Positions 9,701-17,115 of a stretch of DNA of 64,000 bases are shown here, piece by piece (position 1 is the stretch's first letter; every line of letters starts with the position of its first letter). The position numbers were made by a program, and so were the translations under genes. Below the pieces are notes generated by a model. The model was not told where the DNA came from. It saw only the letters and a list, made by a program, of their open reading frames with translations, and made no database searches. This DNA is from Coprenecus sp902388455 (lineage in GTDB: Bacteria; Bacteroidota; Bacteroidia; Bacteroidales; UBA932). The stretch is from NCBI GenBank assembly GCA_963931615.1, contig OZ007032.1:1860001-1924000 (forward strand), read 5' to 3'.

Positions 9701-9800
9701 CACCGCCGTCCTGTTCCAACACACTCCCGCCGGACACATTTTCTATTCCGTTCCCAGAGGTCTCCAGGCCATCTTTTTCTTCGTCTTCTCTGCTCATCAT
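6732..9800 (-). CDS. parC: Type IIA topoisomerase subunit A (topoisomerase IV ParC / GyrA-like)
   Basis: This is the DNA-cleaving subunit of a type IIA topoisomerase, which changes DNA linking number and decatenates chromosomes with an ATPase partner not in this window. The core begins with YKLSGMYREWFLDYASYVILERA. The catalytic tyrosine is in AGRYIEARLTPFANEVL. A beta-pinwheel C-terminal domain follows. The protein has an N-terminal extension of about 90 residues rich in Asp, Gly and Thr, with many degenerate 'D-x-G-T-D' units, and a long acidic C-terminal tail. I chose the ATG at 9800. The upstream ATG at 9821 overlaps a TATCTTTG promoter -7 box at 9819-9826, so transcription should begin after it; 9797 is also possible. 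The order of motifs fits the Bacteroidota 'topoisomerase IV subunit A' group better than true GyrA. Confidence 0.92.
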   Translation of the reverse strand: MMSREDEEKDGLETSGNGIENVSGGSVLEQDGGDGGYADIGTDAGTGVDADTGADIGTDTGTDTGTDAYAGPDAYADADTGTDPDTYAGEDEVISGKFDKVISDGTKKYKLSGMYREWFLDYASYVILERAVPHIEDGLKPVQRRILHAMKEEDDGRFNKVASLVGATMPYHPHGDASIKDALVQLGQKDLLIDCQGNWGNILTGDPAAAGRYIEARLTPFANEVLYNPKLTEWVNSYDGRNKEPVNLPVKFPLLLAQGSEGIAVGLACKILPHNFNELLDASIAVLKGEDFTLEPDFPTGGYADTSAYNKGLRGGKVRVRANIQKVNKNTLVITEIPYGTTTGDLIDSILKANDKGKIKIRKIDDNTAEHAEIVIQLYADTSPDRTIDALYACTDCEVSISPNTCVIKDKKPHFMGVDDVLRYNTERTRELMRQELTIRLDEVEGEWHYTSLEKIFFENKVYKVLENDARTWEKQLKDVKAAMLEYQHLLRRPITDADILKLVEKPVRKISKFDIKAVTDKIRAIEKKEAELRYHLEHLTEFCIDYFQSLKDKYGARYPRRTKITSFENIEATKVVASNAKLYINRSEGFIGTSAKKIEEAEYVSDCSDIDEVIVFIKDGRYTLRKVTDKQFVEKGIIHAAVFKRGDTRTIYNAVYRDGKGGTMYAKRFAVTGIIRDRWYDLTKGTPGSQVYWLTANPNGEAETVKVYLRPRPGLKRLILDYDFSQLAIKGRASMGNIVTKYPVQKVLLRAAGVSTIGGKQMWFDRDIDRLNEDGRGELLGEFRGDEHILAVCKDGTFYTTGLDLSTRFQGDLLIVEKFAPSKVYTAIYWDKVSGYYYIKRFCFELSDNTTQNFIPVDEGARLVAVSEDRWPSVHVEFVPSGNKPKEPADIDAEEFIAVKGFRAKGKRAGEKIASIAFGEPLQKEEPEDNAPDGDGDNARDAEDLPAGEDTYDLEGLNYPSASPASADSQDNGDNPAGSGSGSTEASAEDRKDAGAGDNDGSGARPGDVVEFSLDDDLTLF

Positions 9801-9818
9801 TTTTCGTTTTTCAGCCGA

Positions 9819-9826
9819 CAAAGATA
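9819..9826 (-). promoter_or_regulatory. Candidate -7 promoter box of the topoisomerase gene
   Basis: The minus strand reads TATCTTTG, a full match to the Bacteroidota TAnnTTTG -7 element. No clear TTTG -33 element lies at the usual distance. A start about 7 bp downstream would leave a leader of about a dozen bases before the ATG at 9800. Confidence 0.4.
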
Positions 9827-9871
9827 TTAAAAAAATTCAGATACGGGAAATGGAGGCGCGCCCTCCTCTCC

Positions 9872-10400
9872 CACCTTCCGAAGGTGAGCAGAAATGACCG
9901 GAAAACAGCCCACCTTCCGAAGGTGGGAGAGGGACAATGCGATGGGATGTACGGCCACAGGCACCTCTCGTGGGCATGCTGCAGTTACTCACCTTCCGAA
10001 GGTGAGTAGAAACGACGGCAAAACGGCCCACCTTCCAAAGGTGAGCAGGTAAGGGGAAAATGCAAAACCGCGCTACAACAGTTCTGAGGGCATTCGCAAG
10101 CAGACCGATGAAATCCCACCTTCCGAAGGTGAGTGGAAATGGCCGGAAAGCAGCCCACCTTCCGAAGGTGGGAGAGGGACAATGCGATGGGATGTACGGC
10201 CACAGGCACCTCTCGTGGGCATGCTGCAGTTACTCACCTTCCGAAGGTGAGTAGAAACGACGGCAAAACGGCTCACCTTCCGAAGGTGTGCAGGTATGGG
10301 AAAAATGCAAGACCGCGCTACAACAGTTCTGAGGGCATTCGCAAGCAGACCGGTGAAATCCCACCTTCCGAAGGTGCGCAGAAACAGCCGGAAAGCAGCC
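9872..10400. repeat. Palindrome array 3: 245-bp tandem repeat with nine palindromes
   Basis: The 15-nt palindrome CACCTTCCGAAGGTG (one copy with CCAAAGG) starts at 9872, 9911, 9990, 10029, 10117, 10156, 10235, 10274 and 10362. The steps are 39, 79, 39, 88, then repeat, so the tandem period is 245 bp and about 2.2 copies are present. The 39-bp pairs share a 24-nt linker related to that of array 1. The sequence between arrays differs. The array fills most of the 606 bp between the topoisomerase gene and era, and no gene is visible in it. Confidence 0.92.
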
Positions 10401-10405
10401 GAGCC

Positions 10406-10426
10406 CTACTCCTTCCGAAGGAGTAG
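10406..10426. repeat. Palindrome at the 3' end of era (terminator-like)
   Basis: The sequence CTACTCCTTC-C-GAAGGAGTAG has perfect 10-nt arms. It ends 1 bp before the era stop codon on the minus-strand side, so it lies immediately downstream of era. It is the longer-arm variant (ACTCCTTC-n-GAAGGAGT) of the window's palindrome family. There is no T-run after it in the era direction, so termination is possible but not shown. Confidence 0.6.
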
Positions 10427-10427
10427 G

Positions 10428-11315
10428 CTAATACCCGAACGCCGCAAGTTTCCGCTTGTCGTCCCGCCAGTGGGGATCGACCTTGACGTAGAGCTGCAGG
10501 AAGACCTTCTTCTGGAAGAAGTCCTCCATGTCGATGCGGGCCTGGGTGCCGACACGCTTGAGGGACGAGCCGCGGGCGCCGATGATGATGCCCTTCTGGG
10601 AGTCGCGCATGACGTTGATGACGGCCCGGATGTCGTAACGGTCGGCATTCTCCTTGAACTCCTCGATGACCACCTCGGTGCAGTAGGGAATCTCTTTGTC
10701 GTAGTTGGTGAGTATCTTCTCGCGGATGATCTCGGAGGCAAAGAAGCGGAGGTTGCGGTCGGTGAAGAAGTCCTTGTCGTACCAGGGCTCGCCCTCGGGC
10801 AGCAGCGACACTATGCGTCCGAACACCGGCTCGAGCCCGAACCGCTCCTGAGCCGAGACCGCGAAGACTTCCGCATGGGGCACGGCGGCGGACCACTGCG
10901 CGGCCAGGGCGGCCACGGTCTGCTGGTCGCTCAGGTCGATCTTGTTGATGACGATGAGCACAGGGCAATCCACACTGCACAGCCGCTCGACGTATTCCCG
11001 GTTCTTGTCTCCCTTCTCCACCACGTCGGTGACGTAGAGGATGATGTCGGCATCCCCGATGGCGGTGTTGACGTACTCCATCATGGAGCGCTGGAGATTG
11101 TAGGCCGGCTTGAGGATTCCCGGAGTGTCGGAGTAGACTATCTGGTAGTCCTCTCCGTTGACAATGCCCATGATACGGTGCCGGGTGGTCTGGGCTTTGG
11201 ATGTGATGATGGAAAGGCGCTCCCCGACTAGGGCGTTCATCAGCGTGGACTTGCCCACGTTGGGGTTGCCTATGATGTTGACGAAACCGGCGCGGTGAGG
11301 GACTGGATTACTCAT
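10428..11315 (-). CDS. era: GTPase Era
   Basis: Era is an essential GTPase that binds the 3' end of 16S rRNA and helps mature the 30S ribosomal subunit. The 295 residues hold the G1 motif GNPNVGKST (about 16-24), the G3 motif DTPG (about 59-62), the G4 motif NKID (about 121-124) and a C-terminal KH domain (about 205-290). The KH domain has the GxxG-type loop in KGIIIGARGSSLKRVGTQAR. The start at 11315 overlaps the end of the upstream pseudouridine synthase gene by 8 bp, so the two RNA-processing genes form an operon. A perfect palindrome follows the stop directly. Confidence 0.97.
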   Translation of the reverse strand: MSNPVPHRAGFVNIIGNPNVGKSTLMNALVGERLSIITSKAQTTRHRIMGIVNGEDYQIVYSDTPGILKPAYNLQRSMMEYVNTAIGDADIILYVTDVVEKGDKNREYVERLCSVDCPVLIVINKIDLSDQQTVAALAAQWSAAVPHAEVFAVSAQERFGLEPVFGRIVSLLPEGEPWYDKDFFTDRNLRFFASEIIREKILTNYDKEIPYCTEVVIEEFKENADRYDIRAVINVMRDSQKGIIIGARGSSLKRVGTQARIDMEDFFQKKVFLQLYVKVDPHWRDDKRKLAAFGY

Positions 11316-12594
11316 AGAAATTGAGTTTGAGCATGGTCACCTCCTCGTCGCTGAGGAATCTCCACTGGCCGCGGCGCAGGTTTTTCTTGGTAAGTCCGGC
11401 GAAATACACTCTGTCGAGCTTGCGTACCCTGTAACCGAGGGCCTCGAACATGCGGCGGACGATGCGGTTGCGGCCCGAATGGATTTCGATGCCCACGATG
11501 CTGCGGTCATCTCCGTTGTAGGCCACCTCGTCGGCGTATGCGGGACCGTCCTCGAGGTCCACGCCCTGTACGAGCCGGTCCATATCCTCGGGCTTGAGGT
11601 TCTTGTCGAGGGTCACCTGATATATCTTCTTCTTCTGGAAGGAAGGATGGGTCAGTTTCTCGGCGAGCTCCCCGTCGTTGGTCAGCAGCAGCACTCCGGT
11701 CGTGGACTTGTCCAGACGTCCTACGGGGAAAATGCGCTCGGGGCACATATCCCTGCTGATGAGCTGCATCACGTTCTTGTCGGCGTGGGGGTCGCTGGTG
11801 GTGGTCACGAAGTCCTTGGGCTTGTTGAGCAGGACGTAGACCTTCTTCTCGCCGCGCAGACGCTCTCCGTTGAAGCGGACATCGTCCTCCGCGGGATTGA
11901 CCTTCACTCCCATCTCGGTGACAACCTGTCCGTTGACGGTCACCAGACCGGCGGAGATGTACTCGTCGGCCTCGCGGCGGGAGCAGATGCCGGAATTGGC
12001 GATAAACTTGTTGAGACGCACCATGCCGTCGTCCTCCTTCACCACTGCGGGTGTCTGGGGCACACGGGGCTTCTCCATGCCGGGGTGTTCGGAGCGGAGA
12101 CGGTGCTCGAAGCCGCGGCGCTCCTTAAACTGACGGTCGGGACGGTCTCCGCCAACGAAAGGCTTACCGCTCTTTCCGCGGAATCCCGGCTTGCCGCCGC
12201 CGAATCCGGAGTTTCCTCCGCGGAATCCGGGCTTGTCACCACCGTGGAGTCCCGATTTGTCCCCGCGGAATCCGGGTTTGTCACCGCCGCGGAAGGCAGG
12301 TCTGTCCCCACCCCGGAATCCGGGCTTGCCGGCTCCGTCCTGACGGCGTCCACCGTAACCGGGCCGGTCGCTGCGGAAGTCCTGTCTGTCATTGTCCCTG
12401 TGGAAATTCCCGCCATGCTGCCCGGGCCTTGAGAATCTGCCTTCGGGCCTTCCCTCTCCGTTTCTGTCGAAGGACCTGCGGGGTCTGAATGAGGGTCTCT
12501 CTCCGGAGGCCCTGTAATCTGAATGCTCTGTTTTCCTGTAGTCTGCGCGGTCCTGTCCCTCCCGGGTCTCTGACCGCCTGATGCGTGGTCTCAT
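11308..12594 (-). CDS. RluB-type rRNA pseudouridine synthase with a long Gly/Arg-rich N-terminal extension
   Basis: The C-terminal 240 residues are a complete RsuA/RluB-family pseudouridine synthase. An S4 RNA-binding domain (VRLNKFIANSGICSRREAD) is followed by the catalytic domain, with the active-site aspartate in FPVGRLDKSTTGVLLLTND. The first 185 residues are a basic, low-complexity extension in which units of the type KPGFRGGD recur about six times. Such RGG-like tails bind RNA in other proteins; that role here is inference. The substrate is probably 23S rRNA (the RluB site) but RsuA/RluE-type specificity cannot be excluded. The gene overlaps era by 8 bp. A TACCTTTG -7 box lies at 12630-12637, 36 bp upstream of the ATG, and supports this start. 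Confidence 0.9.
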   Translation of the reverse strand: MRPRIRRSETREGQDRADYRKTEHSDYRASGERPSFRPRRSFDRNGEGRPEGRFSRPGQHGGNFHRDNDRQDFRSDRPGYGGRRQDGAGKPGFRGGDRPAFRGGDKPGFRGDKSGLHGGDKPGFRGGNSGFGGGKPGFRGKSGKPFVGGDRPDRQFKERRGFEHRLRSEHPGMEKPRVPQTPAVVKEDDGMVRLNKFIANSGICSRREADEYISAGLVTVNGQVVTEMGVKVNPAEDDVRFNGERLRGEKKVYVLLNKPKDFVTTTSDPHADKNVMQLISRDMCPERIFPVGRLDKSTTGVLLLTNDGELAEKLTHPSFQKKKIYQVTLDKNLKPEDMDRLVQGVDLEDGPAYADEVAYNGDDRSIVGIEIHSGRNRIVRRMFEALGYRVRKLDRVYFAGLTKKNLRRGQWRFLSDEEVTMLKLNFYE

Positions 12595-12629
12595 GTCGAT
12601 AGCTGGCTGTTTTTATTGAATTTTGCCCG

Positions 12630-12637
12630 CAAAGGTA
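12630..12637 (-). promoter_or_regulatory. Candidate -7 promoter box of the RluB-type gene / era operon
   Basis: The minus strand reads TACCTTTG, matching TAnnTTTG, 36 bp before the ATG. I find no matching -33 element at about 19 bp, so the call is weak. Confidence 0.35.
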
Positions 12638-12696
12638 TGTCAATCGAAGATAATTTCCTATTTTTACAACATCATTTTCTAAAACGTGTGAAAGTC

Positions 12697-13968
12697 ATGA
12701 AGAGGAGAACATCTGCCACCCCCCGCCGCAACCGCCGCCTCACCCTCGCCGCCGAGAACATCGACATGGCGCTGAGGGCCGTCAGGTCCAACAGACTCAG
12801 GTCATCCCTGACCATTGCCATCATTGCCCTCGGAATCACCTCCCTGGTGGGCATCCTCACCGCCGTCGACTCGATGGACGCTACCCTCAAGGACGCCTAC
12901 AGCCGCATGGGCGCCGGCATCATCAACATCCGCTCGCTCTACTCCATGCCCGCCGGCATGCACCGTATCCGCAACCAGCGGGAGATATCCAGAGCCCAGG
13001 CCGAGCGGTTCACAGACTACTACAGCACTCCAGCGACAGTCTCCATATTCACCACAGTCCTCTCCGGCACCAGAGCCGAAGCAGGGCAGAGACGTACCAA
13101 CCCCACTACCGACGTCATCGCCACTGACGGCAATTATCTCAAGTACAACATGCTGGAACTTTCCTCCGGCCGTGGAATCTCGTCAGCCGACGTGGAGGGA
13201 GGGCGGTTCTACTGCATTCTCGGGGACAATGTGGCCCGCACCCTCTTCGAAGCGCAGGACGACCCGGTGGGCCAGACGGTGCATATCTCGGGACGCAGCT
13301 ATATAGTAATAGGTGTAACGGCTCCGGTGGGGAACAATGCCGGGGGCAGCATGGACGACAACATCCTGGTGCCCTACACCAATGCCCTGGCCAATCTCGC
13401 CGCATCCACCCCCGACTTCACGATCGGCATCCTCCCGGAACCGTCCGTTAGCTCCGAAACAGCCGCTACTGAGGCCGAAATGACATTCAGGGCAGTACGG
13501 CGGCTCGCCCCTTTCGACGACGCGGACTTCCGCATCACCCGCAGCGAGGCGGTCATCGAGGAACTCAACTCCACGATGCGCACCCTTACGATAGCCGCTA
13601 TCGTCATCGGACTTATAACTCTTACCGGAGCGGCGGTGGGTCTGATGAACATCATGCTGGTATCGGTCCGCGAGCGCACCCGGGAGATAGGCACACGCAA
13701 GGCTCTGGGCGCTTCTTCCAAACGTATCAAGTCGCAGTTTCTGATGGAATCGGTAATAATAGGAGAAAGCGGCGGAATCATAGGCATCGCTGCCGGCATC
13801 ATCACCGGCAATATCATCGCCGCAGTCATGCAGGCATCCTTTATCATCCCATGGCTCTGGATGCTCGTAGCCATCGTCCTCTGCATGGCCGTCGGCATCC
13901 TCTCCGGCTATCTCCCCGCAAAACGCGCTGCCGCCCTCGATCCTATCGAGTGCCTGCGGTACGAATGA
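12697..13968 (+). CDS. MacB/FtsX-family ABC transporter permease
   Basis: This is the membrane subunit of a MacB-type ABC exporter or of a lipoprotein-release-like machine. A basic N-terminus leads into a first membrane segment at about residues 35-57 (LTIAIIALGITSLVGILTAV). A periplasmic MacB-type domain of about 220 residues follows. Three C-terminal membrane segments form the FtsX domain, with the cytoplasmic signature ERTREIGTRKALGASSKRIKSQFL and a closing GYLPAKRAAALDPIECLRYE. No ATPase gene lies beside it, so the partner must be encoded elsewhere. I chose the ATG at 12697, giving 423 residues. The extra 27 codons upstream look like non-coding AT-rich sequence and overlap the promoter region of the divergent gene. 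Confidence 0.93.
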   Translation: MKRRTSATPRRNRRLTLAAENIDMALRAVRSNRLRSSLTIAIIALGITSLVGILTAVDSMDATLKDAYSRMGAGIINIRSLYSMPAGMHRIRNQREISRAQAERFTDYYSTPATVSIFTTVLSGTRAEAGQRRTNPTTDVIATDGNYLKYNMLELSSGRGISSADVEGGRFYCILGDNVARTLFEAQDDPVGQTVHISGRSYIVIGVTAPVGNNAGGSMDDNILVPYTNALANLAASTPDFTIGILPEPSVSSETAATEAEMTFRAVRRLAPFDDADFRITRSEAVIEELNSTMRTLTIAAIVIGLITLTGAAVGLMNIMLVSVRERTREIGTRKALGASSKRIKSQFLMESVIIGESGGIIGIAAGIITGNIIAAVMQASFIIPWLWMLVAIVLCMAVGILSGYLPAKRAAALDPIECLRYE

Positions 13969-14092
13969 CGCTACCGCAAAGGCAAAACGGCCTCAGGCTA
14001 TCGGAACTCAGGTTGGCGGAACTGCGGGCAACGGTAAGTACTGCAGCACTTAAAATCCACAAAGTCCTTGTTATCAACAGCTTCTCAAAAGC

Positions 14093-14136
14093 ACGTGATC
14101 TTTTCGACATCCTTTAAAAGGCCGAAAAGATCACGT
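14093..14136. terminator. Two-way hairpin between the permease gene and the fimbrial operon
   Basis: Perfect 14-nt arms (ACGTGATCTTTTCG and its complement) at 14093-14106 and 14123-14136 enclose a 16-nt loop that itself contains the palindrome CCTTT-A-AAAGG. The position between two convergent transcription units fits a terminator, although no long T-run follows on either side. Confidence 0.6.
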
Positions 14137-14182
14137 TATATCAGCAAATATCTGATTATCCAGAGATTACAAAATAGACCCG

Positions 14183-15157
14183 CTACTCTGCTTCCCATTG
14201 GTAAAATACCGGCAATAGGTCGACCGTGACGTCCAGGGCTTCAGTCAGGAAGTTGCCATAGACATTTGTTATATAGTTGCGCCGGAGGGGAATGCTGGAG
14301 GCCGTGTAAGGAGCGCACACCTGAGAACCGGTAGCGGCGTCGGTAAGTGTGAGGGTAAAGTCTATTAGGGTCTGGTCCTCTTCCGGAGCGGCAAGGAAGT
14401 AGTCAAATGAAATCTGCCCGGTAGGGTCGTCAGCAAAACTCACGGGTACGGATACCTCAACGGGCTCAAGCGGTCCGTCCATCTGCCCGGACATCTCCCC
14501 CGTCAAGGCATTGTACACTGTGAAAATGTGGGAAAACGCCACCTCCGCACGGATCTGCGACAGGTCAACTACAGGCTCGGGCAGCCAGTCCAGGTCATCA
14601 GTATAGAGGCGGATCTGACCGAAGGGACGGGTAAGGGTTGCTTCAAGAGGCTGATCGTCGCTCAGTTCAGCGACACTGAGTACAGCACAGAAGGCATCGT
14701 GACCGTCCTCGCTGTTGATGTAGTTGTCGGTATTGAGGGCTATCTGCGTCAGACCGGCCTCAGTTCCATAATACAGGTCCGCATAGCTGCCGTCCCCTCC
14801 TTCGGAGGCGCAGTCAGCCCAGAAGACCAGCTCATACGAGCCCCCGGCAATCAGATGCACATCCTCAAAGACGGCCCCCATGTCCTGCACAGGAGCCACA
14901 TACCGGGCACCGCTGAACACCCCGTTCTCATAAACTTCGAGAATACAGCGGTTGGCGGAGGTGCCGTCACCGGCATTTTCCGCGCTCTTCACCGATACCG
15001 GTACAGAAGGCAGCACTGCCGACACAGTTATGTCCAGTTCCTGTTCCCGCGACATCCCGCCAGCAGGTACGTCCCGCTGACAGGATGCAGGCAACAATAC
15101 TGCACACACCGCTCCAAAGAGCACTGCAAGAGCTGAATGGTTCTTATGGACGTTCAT
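14183..15157 (-). CDS. Fimbrillin-like surface lipoprotein (anchor module only), last gene of the operon
   Basis: The 324-residue protein has a lipoprotein signal with Cys at 26 (LLPASC). It shares the module of its neighbours: the NRCILEVY strand, an HxYELVFWADCA-like strand, the D-A-F-x-x-V turn, TRPFGQIRLYTDD, a SFDYFLA strand, and the end SSIPLRRNYITNVYGNFLTE. In Bacteroidales fimbrillins (FimA/Mfa1 group and related families such as DUF6562) this pattern marks subunits exported as lipoproteins and assembled at the cell surface. It stops soon after the anchor (LLPVFYQWEAE) and has no beta-helix. It begins 3 bp downstream of the previous gene's stop. Its likely role is a short pilus subunit or an anchor; this is inferred from family resemblance. 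Confidence 0.82.
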   Translation of the reverse strand: MNVHKNHSALAVLFGAVCAVLLPASCQRDVPAGGMSREQELDITVSAVLPSVPVSVKSAENAGDGTSANRCILEVYENGVFSGARYVAPVQDMGAVFEDVHLIAGGSYELVFWADCASEGGDGSYADLYYGTEAGLTQIALNTDNYINSEDGHDAFCAVLSVAELSDDQPLEATLTRPFGQIRLYTDDLDWLPEPVVDLSQIRAEVAFSHIFTVYNALTGEMSGQMDGPLEPVEVSVPVSFADDPTGQISFDYFLAAPEEDQTLIDFTLTLTDAATGSQVCAPYTASSIPLRRNYITNVYGNFLTEALDVTVDLLPVFYQWEAE

Positions 15158-15159
15158 CT

Positions 15160-17052
15160 TTATTCAGTTATCGGAGTTCCATTGACGGTGATATTGCTTT
15201 TGTCAGCATAGTATTCGATACTTCCTTCAACCTTGCAATTCTCTCCGTAGGTGATGGTCACTCCATTATCTGCATCTGTATTTGCCCTCACGTACATAGC
15301 GGGAAGAGCACCCGACTCATCTGCTGTTACAACCGAATTATCAATTGTCAGCACCGTCGGATAAAGATAACCGTCACTATTGTCATTTCCTACCGTGATG
15401 GCGGCCAGAGGTACGGCATTCCCCGATCCCCACTTGTCTATATAGTTGTCCTTGGCGTCCTCAGCTGTATCTCCCTCCCCGTTGCTTTTATCATACACTA
15501 ACTTCAGGTGGCTATCGGTTATCTCAGCCGTCCCCGCGCGTAGAATCATGGCATGCATGGTGCCTTGCAATGTACATCCTGAAACAGTGATGACAGATGG
15601 TAAATTCATAAGCACGGCAGACATACCTACCAGTTCCGAATTGTAAAGTTCTATTTCCGCATTGTAAATTGGAGTGGAAGCATTCGTTCCGACCGCATAA
15701 GAAAATGCGGTGATACTGGAGTTCCTTACCGTCACCTTGCCGGGGTCACCGCTCGGTGCAACGCCTATACCGGCTCCAACGGAAGTCATTGTCACGTTTT
15801 CCAATGCGACAGACCCTCCAGCTGATGCCGAAACAAGAAAACGAACGGCCCCATACGGTTCAGACGATTTGACCGTCCCGTTCATTAGAGTCAGGCTGGA
15901 GGTACCGGACGTACTCATTGTCCCGTGAAGCGTAAGACTGTGCCCGTCCAGATCCATAACCACTTCCTTACCGTCTGCGACTGCTGATCTGCCGGTTATT
16001 TCGACATCTCCGGTAAGCCTTGCATATCCACCCTCTTCAAGCACTGTAAGAAGTGTCTGAGCATCACTTACCTCAGTTTCCGGTATTATCTCATTGTATT
16101 CTCCATCAAAGCCCGGCACTATGTCCACCTCAATCTCAGTGCGGTCAGTCAGCAGATTGCCCCGGACGTTGGTGATGTAGTTGCGGCGGACAGGGATGCT
16201 GGAGAATGTGTAGGGATCGGCGGCAGGAGTGTTTCCGTCTGCCGTGGTATAGAAATTCATGGTGAAATCAGCGATGGCGTCCTCAACGTCCTTGGCCAGC
16301 AGGTAGTCGAATGTCAGGTGGCCGGTTGCGGCATCATAAGGAGCCACGGTTGCCGAGTAGGTTACGGGAGTCAGGCCGGAAAGTTCTCCCGTCGTCAGGT
16401 CAATGGAAGTATAGACATTGTTAAATGCAATCTTCACTGCGGCAGGCTTCATGGTTTCCACCGGAATATCAGCGTAATCAGTAGAATAAATATTGAGCTG
16501 GCCGAAGGGGCGGGTCAGGTCGGCGGACACGCTCACAGGACCGGAGGCAAGCTGTTCCGCAGTCACGGATGCCTCGCCGAAGAAGGCGTCCAGTTCGTCC
16601 TGGTTACCAAGGAAGGCCGTGGTGATGAGACTCACCTTAGTAGGAAACTGATCTGTGTCGTAGTACTTGTCGGAATACTCTCCGCCTTCAGCAGCAGGAG
16701 CCGTGGCGCAGTCCGCCCAGAAGACAAGACGATAGGCATGGCCGCTCATCAGACGGGTTTCAAAAGTAGCGCTCAGATTGCTTACTGCCGCCGTCTGGGG
16801 CTCACCATACGCAATAGGGGTCTGGGGATTATCCACCACATATACCTGCATCAGGCAGCGGTTGGCCAATGTCCCGTCTCCGGGATTGACATTGCTTCTT
16901 ACCTCAACAGGGTCGGACGGCATCACAGCCGTAACTGTCACCACACGTTCCTCACCGGAGATAGAGCCGCCCTGCAATTCATCGCGCTGGCAGGAAGCAA
17001 GCAGCAATGCGGCTGCCCCGGCCAGAAACATTAAGGAATGATTCATTTTCAT
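15160..17052 (-). CDS. Fimbrillin-like anchor fused to a predicted beta-helix (630 aa)
   Basis: A lipoprotein signal with Cys at 21 (LLLASC) is followed by QRDELQGGSISGEE, identical in the next two upstream paralogs. A fimbrillin-like module runs to about residue 315 (NRCLMQVY, TRPFGQLNIYSTDY, TFDYLLA, SSIPVRRNYITNVRGNLLTD). The remaining 310 residues form many short strands with turns such as LDGHSLTLHGTMS, GTVKSSEPYGAVRF and ITVSGCTLQGTMHAMILRAG, which is the look of a right-handed parallel beta-helix of the pectate-lyase type. No catalytic site is apparent, so binding to a host or bacterial surface glycan or protein is more likely than cleavage. It is closely related to the 647-residue neighbour, with matching order of rungs. 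Confidence 0.82.
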   Translation of the reverse strand: MKMNHSLMFLAGAAALLLASCQRDELQGGSISGEERVVTVTAVMPSDPVEVRSNVNPGDGTLANRCLMQVYVVDNPQTPIAYGEPQTAAVSNLSATFETRLMSGHAYRLVFWADCATAPAAEGGEYSDKYYDTDQFPTKVSLITTAFLGNQDELDAFFGEASVTAEQLASGPVSVSADLTRPFGQLNIYSTDYADIPVETMKPAAVKIAFNNVYTSIDLTTGELSGLTPVTYSATVAPYDAATGHLTFDYLLAKDVEDAIADFTMNFYTTADGNTPAADPYTFSSIPVRRNYITNVRGNLLTDRTEIEVDIVPGFDGEYNEIIPETEVSDAQTLLTVLEEGGYARLTGDVEITGRSAVADGKEVVMDLDGHSLTLHGTMSTSGTSSLTLMNGTVKSSEPYGAVRFLVSASAGGSVALENVTMTSVGAGIGVAPSGDPGKVTVRNSSITAFSYAVGTNASTPIYNAEIELYNSELVGMSAVLMNLPSVITVSGCTLQGTMHAMILRAGTAEITDSHLKLVYDKSNGEGDTAEDAKDNYIDKWGSGNAVPLAAITVGNDNSDGYLYPTVLTIDNSVVTADESGALPAMYVRANTDADNGVTITYGENCKVEGSIEYYADKSNITVNGTPITE

Positions 17053-17115
17053 CGTATTAAAATTTTAATTTTCCTATTTTTCAACAACTTTTTTTCAAAT
17101 GAAACTCAACATAAC

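Noticed and set aside
7881..9830. 649-residue open frame on the plus strand opposite the topoisomerase gene
   Set aside because: It is the antisense shadow of a GC-rich conserved gene; its composition (LVLD, VGVG runs) is typical of such shadows.
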